Shown: piece after piece, positions 26,225-32,971 of the stretch
Layout: each line of letters opens with the position of its first letter
Position numbering within the stretch: the stretch's first letter is position 1
Assembly: GCF_000159135.1 (NCBI RefSeq)
Contig: NZ_GG667522.1
Span: forward strand, 154,402-196,628
Reading direction: 5' to 3'
Length of the DNA: 42,227 bases
Origin: Corynebacterium striatum ATCC 6940
Lineage (GTDB): Bacteria > Actinomycetota > Actinomycetes > Mycobacteriales > Mycobacteriaceae
Notes under the pieces: generated by a model
The model's input: the letters and a program-made list of their open reading frames with translations, nothing else
Database searches by the model: none
What the model was told of the DNA's origin: nothing
Made by a program: the position numbers and the translations under genes

Positions 26225-27454
26225 CTAAGCCACCTTCGGATGGGCGGCGAGCATGCGTTCGAGGGCGACGCGGGCATCGGCTGCCACCGCGTCGTCGACC
26301 ATGATGCGGTTGGGTATCTCGCCAGCGACGAGGGACTCGAGCGTCCACGCGAGGTAGGCCGGGTGGATGCGGTACATCGTCGAGCACGGGCAGACCACCG
26401 GGTCGAGGCAGAAGATGGTGCGGTCCGGGTACTGCGCGGCGAGGCGATTAACGAGGTTGATCTCCGTGCCGATGGCGAGCACGTCGCCCGGCCGGGAGGC
26501 TGCGACCTCGCGGCGAATGAGCTCGGTGGAACCGGCGGCATCGGCAGCCTGCACAACGGGTGCCGGGCACTCGGGGTGGACGATGACGCGCACGCCGGGG
26601 AACTCGGCGCGGGCGCGCTCAATCTGAGCGACGGTAAAGCGCTTGTGCACGGAGCAGAAGCCATCCCACACGATGACGCGAGCGCGCTCGAGTTCCTCCG
26701 GGGTGAGGCCCTTCCGCGGGTTCCACAGCACGATCTCCTCGTCCGGGATGCCCATGGCGTGCGCGGTATTGCGGCCCAGGTGCTGATCCGGCAGGAAGAG
26801 CACGCGCTGTCCCTGCTCAAAGGCCCACTCGAGGACCGTCGTGGCGTTCGAGGAGGTGCACACGATGCCTCCGTTGCGGCCGCAGAAGGCCTTGATATTC
26901 GCCGCCGAGTTCATGTACGTCACCGGGACGGGTGCCTCGATGGCCGCCGTGATGTCAGCCCACGCGCGCTCGACCTGCGCGAGCGTTGCCATATCCGCCA
27001 TGGAACAACCCGCAGCGAGATTAGGCAGGATGACAGCCTGGTCCGCACCCGAGAGGATATCTGCGGTCTCCGCCATGAAGTGCACGCCACAGAAGACGAA
27101 GGCGTCTGCTTCCGGATGCGCCTTCGCGGCTTTCGCCAGGTTGAAGGAGTCGCCCACGAAGTCCGCGTATGTCACGACCTCGTCGCGCTGGTAGAAGTGA
27201 CCGAGGATCTTCACGCGTTCGCCCAAAGTTTCCTTCGCCGCGGTGATCATGGCGTCGAGTTCCTCGGGGCTGGCTTGGGTGTAGCGCTCCGGAAGCGCGC
27301 TCTGGTGGGGCGCATGTTCAGGGAACGGGTCCGCGATGGAGGCGCCCGGGCCGTAGCTCGAGTTCTGATTAAGCGCCCATGGGTCTTGGGCAAGATCGCT
27401 GCCGCAGGCTTCGTCCTTTGTAGCAAGCCTGATGAGTTCGCGCACGCTGGGCAT
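26225..27454 (-). CDS. nadA: Quinolinate synthase (4Fe-4S)
   Basis: The 409-residue enzyme condenses iminoaspartate with dihydroxyacetone phosphate to form quinolinate. Visible family features are ILGHFYQRDEVVTYADFVGDSFNLA, FCGVHFMAETADIL, LPNLAAGCSMADMA, the VHPECPAPV motif, and CPCSTMYRIHP near the end, which together provide the three cluster cysteines. It has an N-terminal extension of about 65 residues before the catalytic core. It follows ndnR by 13 bases and is directly joined to nadB. Confidence 0.97.
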   Translation of the reverse strand: MPSVRELIRLATKDEACGSDLAQDPWALNQNSSYGPGASIADPFPEHAPHQSALPERYTQASPEELDAMITAAKETLGERVKILGHFYQRDEVVTYADFVGDSFNLAKAAKAHPEADAFVFCGVHFMAETADILSGADQAVILPNLAAGCSMADMATLAQVERAWADITAAIEAPVPVTYMNSAANIKAFCGRNGGIVCTSSNATTVLEWAFEQGQRVLFLPDQHLGRNTAHAMGIPDEEIVLWNPRKGLTPEELERARVIVWDGFCSVHKRFTVAQIERARAEFPGVRVIVHPECPAPVVQAADAAGSTELIRREVAASRPGDVLAIGTEINLVNRLAAQYPDRTIFCLDPVVCPCSTMYRIHPAYLAWTLESLVAGEIPNRIMVDDAVAADARVALERMLAAHPKVA

Positions 27455-27467
27455 GGTGGTCTTCTTT

Positions 27468-28187
27468 CTAGTCTTCTTCGGGGCGGTATCTGTAGGTTTT
27501 TGCGGGTCGATGCTTCACGCCCGCCAGGGAGTGGCCGGTTTCTTCCAACGTCTTCGACGCCAGCATCTGTCTTCGGAAATTCGCCGGATCCAACGGGTGG
27601 CCGAGGATGATCTCGTGGACTTCGCGCAGTTGCGCGAGCGTGAACTCGGGGTCGAGGAAGCGGTGCGCCACGGCGGCATACGCCGTGCGCGAGCGCAGCC
27701 TTGTGAGCGCCGTCGCGATGATCTCCCCGTGGTCGAAGGCGAGATCCGGCAGGGCGTCGGCGCGGAACCACGCGACGTTGGTGTCCTCCCCGGCCGCGGC
27801 GGTGGCGCCTGCGGCATCGCGCGCGCTGTACTGCGCCCAATAGGCGATGGTGACAAGGCGCTCGGCATCCGCGCTGCGTTCGACCGAACCGAAAGAGTAG
27901 AGCTGCTCTAGATAGCTAGGCTCGATGCGCGTGGCCGCCACTAAGGTCGCGTGCGCGGTCTGCGTGAGCGTCTGGTTCCAGGCGGTGGGCCCGCCGGGCA
28001 GCGCCCACGCATCTTTAAAGGGTGCACGCACGCGGCGCACGAGGGGCAGCCACAGGCCCTGCTCCTCGTCTTTGGCGTGGACACGCGCATGCGCCGGGGG
28101 CCGCAGCGCAAAGGCCACGGTGGACACGGCGACGCGCGGCGACTGCCGCCGCCGCTCCGCGACGTTGAGTTTCTGCCAATCGCTCAT
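27468..28187 (-). CDS. ndnR: Nudix-related transcriptional regulator of NAD synthesis (NdnR/NrtR type)
   Basis: I chose the ATG at 28187 (MSDWQKLN), which has GGAGGTG just upstream; the in-frame ATG at 28220 lies inside the likely operator. The 239-residue product has a Nudix-like domain (about 15-150) whose catalytic box is degenerate: after LPGGPT the REUXEE acids are absent. It is followed by a winged helix (about 165-235) including FTLAQLREVHEIILGHPLDPANFRRQML. That combination defines NrtR-type regulators, which sense NAD-related metabolites and repress NAD genes. It is the first gene of the nad operon, so autoregulation is expected. Confidence 0.9.
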   Translation of the reverse strand: MSDWQKLNVAERRRQSPRVAVSTVAFALRPPAHARVHAKDEEQGLWLPLVRRVRAPFKDAWALPGGPTAWNQTLTQTAHATLVAATRIEPSYLEQLYSFGSVERSADAERLVTIAYWAQYSARDAAGATAAAGEDTNVAWFRADALPDLAFDHGEIIATALTRLRSRTAYAAVAHRFLDPEFTLAQLREVHEIILGHPLDPANFRRQMLASKTLEETGHSLAGVKHRPAKTYRYRPEED

Positions 28188-28210
28188 GGGCCGCTCACCT
28201 CCACTTTTAG

Positions 28211-28231
28211 TTAAGGTCATTATGACTTTAA
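28211..28231. promoter_or_regulatory. Candidate NdnR operator upstream of ndnR-nadABCS
   Basis: This 21-bp element is an almost perfect palindrome: TTAA-G-GTCAT-T-ATGAC-T-TTAA, with a single mismatched pair. It is framed by ACTTTT (28203-28208) and AAAAGT (28235-28240). It lies 24 bases before the ndnR ATG, just upstream of its ribosome-binding site. NrtR-type sites are palindromes of this size. Confidence 0.65.
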
Positions 28232-28291
28232 GTGAAAAGTAGTGTGGTCTCCCTCACGATGTCAAGCATTTTCTGCGGGCGGGGCTAGCGC

Positions 28292-29137
28292 CTACGCGCC
28301 GCGCGGGCCCGGCTGACAGTGCGGGCACCACCAGATAATGCGCTCCAACTCCCCTTCGTCGCCACCGGCATCGACGCCGCCCAGCACCCCTTTTTCAATG
28401 GGTGTTCCGCACCGCCGACAACGTGCGTTAGTGCGTCCGAAAACGTACGTCGTCTCCCCGGCGCGGCGTACCCCCGTGGTGACGCGAATGAGCGAGAACC
28501 GATTGGCCCACATGATTGTCCGCGAGACGTCCACGATCTTCTCGACGTCGACGTCGCCAACACGCTCCGCGGGATGCATGCCCGCGATAAAGCAGGCCTC
28601 TGCACGGTACTCGTTGCCAATGCCCGCGACATTCTTCTGATCGAGCAGCGCCGCACCGATGGCGCGTTCCGGGCGCGCTTCGATGCGCCAAATCGCCTCC
28701 TCGCGCCCGCCATTTATCTCCCAGTCCGGGTCGAGGATGTCTGGGCCCAGATGCTCGATGCGCCCTAGGTAATCCGACTCCGGATAGACCTCCACGAACC
28801 CGAGTGTATGACCGACGATCTCGATATCGCGCGGTTCATTAGCAAGCTGCAACACCACGCGTGCGGTATGCCCCGGCGCGCGCCACCTGTCCCCGGCGTA
28901 ATGGATGTGCCACTGGCCTTCCATCTTCAGGTGCGTATGCAGGATGAGCGGCTCGTCCTCGTCGCCCGCGAATTCCATGAAGAGATGCTTGCCATAGGGC
29001 CACACAGCCACGCACTCCATCCCGTCAAAGCGTGCGAGCGCATAGCGCGGTACCCGCACCGAGGTCTTAGTCACCTCGCGGCCCACCATGAACTGCATGC
29101 GTTCGGCCAACTGCAGGACGGAATCACCCTCAGGCAT
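28292..29137 (-). CDS. nei: Formamidopyrimidine-DNA glycosylase family protein (Nei/endonuclease VIII type)
   Basis: The 281-residue product starts MPEGDS, the catalytic N-terminus of the Fpg/Nei family in which Pro2 forms the Schiff base and Glu3 acts as acid. It contains the helix-two-turn-helix core LLDQKNVAGIGNEYRAEACF and ends in a zinc finger (CRRCGTPI ... WWCPHC) with a longer than usual Gly/Glu-rich insert between cysteine pairs. These enzymes remove oxidised pyrimidines or purines and cut the strand. PEGDS rather than PELPEV suggests the Nei branch. It is on the same strand as ndnR but separated from it by a regulatory gap. Confidence 0.9.
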   Translation of the reverse strand: MPEGDSVLQLAERMQFMVGREVTKTSVRVPRYALARFDGMECVAVWPYGKHLFMEFAGDEDEPLILHTHLKMEGQWHIHYAGDRWRAPGHTARVVLQLANEPRDIEIVGHTLGFVEVYPESDYLGRIEHLGPDILDPDWEINGGREEAIWRIEARPERAIGAALLDQKNVAGIGNEYRAEACFIAGMHPAERVGDVDVEKIVDVSRTIMWANRFSLIRVTTGVRRAGETTYVFGRTNARCRRCGTPIEKGVLGGVDAGGDEGELERIIWWCPHCQPGPRGA

Positions 29138-29207
29138 GCAGCACCACTCCTTCTTTAACGACTGGCGATTCTACGCCAGCCCCACACTGAAACCGTAAGG
29201 AGTCATC

Positions 29208-29665
29208 ATGACATTCAACTGGCTCAACGCCTACGGCGCCGGCCGACTCGTGATGTTGCTCGTGCCGAATATCATCGGGTGCTCGCCGGCGGCAACGGCG
29301 ACGCGCAACCGCCGGTGGACGTCCCCGTCGCGCTCACGGTGGCTGAGAATATCGCCCGCTGTGCGTGCATAATCCTCGTGGTTCTCCCGCTCGGCGTGGG
29401 CAGAGTTGAGCTCCGCACGCGCGGCGCACGCTGGACCTATTTCGGTCTGAGCGCCGCCGCTCTCACAGTCTATTGCGCAACGTGGGTTCCGTACCTGCAC
29501 ACGCCGACCTTCGTCACCGGTCTGGAACTCGCACTGCTCCCCGCTGTCATGTTCATCAGTTGCAGCGCGGCGCTGCGTCACCACCTACTCACCGCCGCGG
29601 GCCTGCTCTTTGCTGCGGCGCACATCTGGATTACGGCGCTCGCCCACAACGGGCTTGCAAGCTAA
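29208..29665 (+). pseudogene. Small polytopic membrane protein, frameshifted
   Basis: A strong AAGGAG precedes an ATG at 29208 that opens MTFNWLNAYGAGRLVMLLVPNIIG, but this frame then turns non-hydrophobic. The neighbouring frame from 29279 continues LAGGNGDAQPPVDVPVALTVAENIARCACIILVVLPLG and three more hydrophobic segments to a stop at 29665. One extra G in the GGG run 29277-29279 would join the two into about 152 residues with four membrane segments. No family is recognised. It may be a true pseudogene or a base-calling error. Confidence 0.65.
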
Positions 29666-29834
29666 CTCGAAATCGCAGAACGCTCCAACATCCCTGGCGC
29701 GTTGTGGATAATCGCAACGGAGCAGAATCCGTGCGTCGTAGTGGGAATTTTAATGAGTCTCGTCGGGTGATTGAATTTTATAAACAACATCGTTAGTATC
29801 GTTCTTACGAAGCCGCTCAGCGGCAAATAGGCAA

Positions 29835-29870
29835 CGGGCCCCGCACTTGATGCGACGGCCCGCCCTTTAT
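29835..29870. terminator. Hairpin ending the Abi-like gene
   Basis: CGGGCC (29835-29840) pairs with GGCCCG (29857-29862), with an inner GCA/TGC pairing. A T-rich run follows on the plus strand. It stands just beyond the end of the minus-strand Abi-like gene. The stretch 29666-29834 contains no gene I can support. Confidence 0.55.
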
Positions 29871-30596
29871 TTTTCTTTCCCTAACCGTGGATCCTTTTCC
29901 AATGCAAGAAGGATCCATCGTTCGCTCTTAATCCACGCCCCCATTCCCGGATTCATCATTCTTGCGGTCTCGATGCACGCCTGATGCACATTGGCGATGG
30001 CCTTAAGATCAAAAATCAATGGCCGATGATGGGAGGCCCGATTCCTCCACCTAAGGATCTCAGCGCACCTTTTGGTAAAAACCACCCAATCATCTTGGTA
30101 TAGGTGAGGTGCAATCGCTTCCTCCCAAAGAACGTGGCGTGGATTTTCAGGATTGCTGGCAGCTGCCTTATTTGGCAGCAACCGCACCCACGAACCAAAA
30201 AAGTCCCGCGACTAAATCATCATGGGTAGGGATACCCCGCACAGACGACACATCCGAATAACTAGCAAGTCCTCTGCTCCGGTTCCGTCTCCCCAGCACG
30301 ATTTTCGCCAATTCCGCCTCGGGATATTCAATCCACTCCGAGGAACCACAGCGAGGCTCGCCAGAATTCCATTGCGCGAATGAAGTATCAATGACATTCC
30401 GCAGAAGCACCTCAACTATTCCGGTCGTGCGTTGAACCGTGGCAGCTAGGTACGAGTTCCATAGATACAAACGAGCCGCCAGCCTCATGTCGCCACGATC
30501 AACAATGTCCATATACCTACGCGTGCGTACTGCCGGAATGCTATCGAACAATAGTTGCGCTGTTCTTAGAGTCACTGGGAACGTAGAAACGTCCAC
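29867..30596 (-). pseudogene. Abi-like (Abi_2 family) protein, frameshifted at a U6 run
   Basis: The first part, from a GTG at 30596, encodes YMDIVDRGDMRLAARLYLWNSYLAATVQRTTGIVEVLLRNVID, which fits the start of the Abi_2 abortive-infection family. It runs out of frame after DDLVAGLF at a run of six T (A6 on the plus strand, 30197-30202) and stops at 30168. A shifted frame resumes GSWVRLLPNKAA and carries the conserved EILRWRNRASHHRPL to a stop at 29867. Together they give about 243 residues, the usual length. A +1 or -2 shift at CUUUUUUGG would join them. Probably an inactivated phage-defence gene; programmed slippage is a less likely alternative. Confidence 0.7.
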
Positions 30597-30659
30597 AATG
30601 TGTACCCCCGAGTCAAAAGTGAGTCATGTACATTGACATGCCCACCTTAACCCATGTAG

Positions 30660-30713
30660 GTCTCGAAGCGTCGAGACATATTTTCCATAATTGTGCAGGA
30701 GACTGGCTGCACA
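30660..30713. terminator. Two hairpins between lldD and the Abi-like gene
   Basis: GTCTCGA (30660-30666) pairs with TCGAGAC (30671-30677) around AGCG, and TGTGCAG (30692-30698) pairs with CTGCACA (30707-30713). They follow the end of lldD on the minus strand. The first has a T-rich run only on the plus strand, so polarity is unclear. Confidence 0.4.
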
Positions 30714-30731
30714 TAACGCGCCGCACTGCGC

Positions 30732-31991
30732 CTAGGAGCGTTGCGGTGTGACTCCCGGCACCGACGCCCCACGCTCCCACGGCGTGATGACATGCTCGCG
30801 CTTGAGGTCACGCACCGAGGACACGCCAAGCAGCGTGCAGGCAGTCTCCAGTTCAGAGGTGAGCAGCTCGATGATGCGGTCGACGCCCTCGCGGCCACCG
30901 GCCATGAGACCGTAGAGGTAGGCGCGGCCGATGAGCACGAAGTTCGCGCCGAGTGCCAGGGCAATCGCGATATCGGTGCCGGACATAATGCCGGAGTCGT
31001 AGACGATCTCGGCGTCAGGGCCGAGCTCCGCACGGATGGCTTCGAGAGCGCGCAGCGTATTGACCACGCGGTCGAGCTGGCGGCCGCCGTGCGAGGAGAC
31101 CACCACGCCATCGGCGCCGAGCTCGATCACCGTGCGGGCGTCAGCAGGATTGACGATGCCCTTGACGAGCATCTTTCCGTCCCACTGCTCGCGAATCCAC
31201 TCGAGGTCATCGAAGTTGAGACCCGGGTCGAACATCGTGTTGACGAGTTCGCCCAAAGTACCCGTCGTCGAGGTCAGCGACGCGAAGGTGACCGGGTCCG
31301 TCGTGAGGAAGTTGAACCACCACTCCGGACGCCACGCGGCGTCAAGAACGGTGCCAGCGGTGAGCCGCGGCGGGATGCGCATGCCGTTGCGCGTATCGCG
31401 CAGGCGCTGGCCCGCGACCGGGGTATCGACGGTGACGACGAGTGTGTCGTAGCCACTCGCTGCCGCGCGACGCAGCAACTCCGCGCTGGCCGCGCGGTCC
31501 TTCCACAGGTAGAGCTGAAACCAGCGGCGGCCGCGTCCGGAGGCCCGCTCGACCTCCTCCACGGAGCGAGTACCCATTGTCGACAGCGTGAACGGGATAC
31601 CCGCCGCCGTTGCTGCCGATGCCCCCGCATCCTCGCCCTCGGCATGCATAAAGCGCGTAAACCCGGTCGGCGCAATGCCGAACGGCAGCGCGGAACGCCC
31701 ACCCGCAATGTCGACGGACAGGTCGAGCTCCGTGGCACCCGTGAGCACGTTAGGCAGCAGGCGAATGGAACGGAAGGTCTCCCGCGATTCGTCATAGGTA
31801 ACCTCGTCGCGCGCGGCGCCGTCCACATAGTCGAAGGCCGCCTTAGGGATGCGACGCTTGGCGATTTTCCGGAGATCCCACACGTCAGCGGCCTCCGCAA
31901 GGCGCGCGGCGCGACGGTCGAGGGTCGGCCTCTCAAAGCGCATGAGGTTCTTTAGTTCTGAGACTTGGGGCAGTTGGCGCTTGAGACGCAT
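30732..31991 (-). CDS. lldD: Quinone-dependent L-lactate dehydrogenase
   Basis: The 419-residue product belongs to the FMN-dependent alpha-hydroxy acid dehydrogenases and closely follows the corynebacterial LldD pattern as I recall it. Landmarks: KRQLPQVSELKNLMRFERP at the start, RRIPKAAFDYVDGAA, FGIAPTGFTRFMHAEGE, WFQLYLWKDR, TVDTPVAGQRLRD, the active-site VSSHGGRQLDR with catalytic His and Arg, and GRAYLYGLMAGGREGVDR. It oxidises L-lactate to pyruvate at the membrane, passing electrons to menaquinone. It stands alone here, without a lactate permease or LldR regulator beside it. Lactate as substrate is likely but relatives such as glycolate oxidases share the fold. Confidence 0.9.
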   Translation of the reverse strand: MRLKRQLPQVSELKNLMRFERPTLDRRAARLAEAADVWDLRKIAKRRIPKAAFDYVDGAARDEVTYDESRETFRSIRLLPNVLTGATELDLSVDIAGGRSALPFGIAPTGFTRFMHAEGEDAGASAATAAGIPFTLSTMGTRSVEEVERASGRGRRWFQLYLWKDRAASAELLRRAAASGYDTLVVTVDTPVAGQRLRDTRNGMRIPPRLTAGTVLDAAWRPEWWFNFLTTDPVTFASLTSTTGTLGELVNTMFDPGLNFDDLEWIREQWDGKMLVKGIVNPADARTVIELGADGVVVSSHGGRQLDRVVNTLRALEAIRAELGPDAEIVYDSGIMSGTDIAIALALGANFVLIGRAYLYGLMAGGREGVDRIIELLTSELETACTLLGVSSVRDLKREHVITPWERGASVPGVTPQRS

Positions 31992-32079
31992 GGTGGGTAC
32001 TCCTCTTCGTGGTTCGTAGTGCGGCCGCAGAAAGCGGTCCCGCTTTCCATTCCTACTCTTCTACAGAAATAGCGCCAAA

Positions 32080-32134
32080 CTGGGGTCCTCCCCAGACAGT
32101 ACGAAACCCCAGCGCCACCGAAGTGACACTGGGG
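32080..32134. terminator. Hairpins after the NAD(P)-binding remnant
   Basis: CTGGGG-TCCT-CCCCAG (32080-32095) is a perfect six-pair stem. CCCCAG (32107-32112) pairs with CTGGGG (32129-32134) with an inner CAC/GTG. Reading on the minus strand, the second is followed by TTTCGT. It probably ends transcription before lldD. Confidence 0.45.
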
Positions 32135-32149
32135 CGCATGCGAGGAAGC

Positions 32150-32449
32150 CTAGTGGCGGATATTCACGCGCTTGTGGTTGTTGGAGCCAGCCTCGATGAG
32201 CGCGACCATGCCCACGGCGTAGTCAGCGTAGGAAATCTCATTGTTGCCGTTGGCGTCAACAGTAAACGCGTCGGACTCAATGATCTCGAACGCGCCGGTG
32301 CGCTCGCCCTCGGCATCGAACTCGGCAGCCAGGGACACGAAGGTCCAATTGAAGTCGTCGCGCGTACGCAGGTAGTAGAGTTGCTCCGACTGTTGGGAGT
32401 TCTCCTTCAGCAGGTTCAACTTTAACGTCGAAGCCAGCCTTACGCACAT
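32150..32449 (-). pseudogene. C-terminal remnant of an NAD(P)H-binding (atypical SDR) protein
   Basis: The segment encodes QSEQLYYLRTRDDFNWTFVSLAAEFDAEGERTGAF and ISYADYAVGMVALIEAGSNNHKRVNIRH, matching the C-terminal third of the NAD(P)-binding NmrA/SDR-like proteins of about 210 residues. The N-terminal dinucleotide-binding GxxGxxG portion is absent: the frame starts only about 70 bases from the divergent HxlR gene. Such oxidoreductases are commonly divergent from HxlR regulators, so an internal deletion has removed most of the gene. The residual product is unlikely to be active. Confidence 0.65.
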
Positions 32450-32521
32450 GCGGTAGCTTTACGGAAGTAGGACCAAAAAGTAACCATCGAGGTCACAGCC
32501 ATAAAACAGCCGCTTGCCCCT

Positions 32522-32842
32522 TTGCCCGCCTGCCCCGTCGAGACGACACTCACGCTTCTGTCCAATCGCTGGCGCGCCATGATCCTGCGCGATCTGCTTG
32601 ACGGCACCATGCGTTTTAACGAGCTGCGCCGCTCCGTGACCGGCATTAGCCAGAAGGTTCTCACGTCGAACCTGCGCGAGATGGAAGACACGGGCCTCGT
32701 CCACCGCGAGGTCTTCGCCGAAGTCCCGCCCCGCGTCGAGTACTCACTCACTCCGCTCGGCCAGTCTATGCGCCCCATCCTCGACGCCATGGGGGAATGG
32801 GGCGAGCACTACCAGCAGCAGGTTGCCAAGGAGATCGCCTAG
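32522..32842 (+). CDS. HxlR-family transcriptional regulator
   Basis: From a TTG at 32522 the product has 106 residues with the typical HxlR winged helix: CPVETTLTLLSNRWRAMILRDLLDGTMRFNELRRSVTGISQKVLTSNLREMEDTGLVHREVF, then PRVEYSLTPLGQSMRPILDAMGEWGEHY. The first Cys (residue 4) is the redox- or aldehyde-sensing position in many members. The coding signal extends a few codons upstream (IKQPLAP), so the true start may be slightly earlier at a non-standard codon. Its usual target, the divergent oxidoreductase gene, is truncated here, so it may now regulate only itself or distant genes. Confidence 0.88.
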   Translation: MPACPVETTLTLLSNRWRAMILRDLLDGTMRFNELRRSVTGISQKVLTSNLREMEDTGLVHREVFAEVPPRVEYSLTPLGQSMRPILDAMGEWGEHYQQQVAKEIA

Positions 32843-32881
32843 CACCGGTATCCACGCTCCGCCGCCGACCCCGCCCAGTCA

Positions 32882-32942
32882 GCTTTGGGTTTATGGCGCT
32901 TCGCGCCGCCAAACCAGCCCCGAAACGCAACAAAACCAAAGC
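32882..32942. repeat. Nested hairpins between hxlR and lhr
   Basis: Inner: GGTTT/AAACC (32888-32892, 32911-32915) around GGCGC (32895-32899) / GCGCC (32903-32907) with a TTC loop. Outer: GCTTTGG (32882-32888) can pair with CCAAAGC (32936-32942). It sits between the convergent hxlR and lhr genes, so a bidirectional terminator is plausible. Confidence 0.45.
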
Positions 32943-32971
32943 CAGGATGTTCTGCGGCACCAGTCGTAACC

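Noticed and set aside
29473..29796. Plus-strand frame overlapping and following the broken membrane protein
   Set aside because: Its first half is the shadow of that gene and its tail has no recognisable motif or start signal of its own.
29730..29820. Small hydrophobic peptide resembling corynebacterial mini-porins
   Set aside because: The frame is interrupted by TGA and there is no start with a ribosome-binding site.
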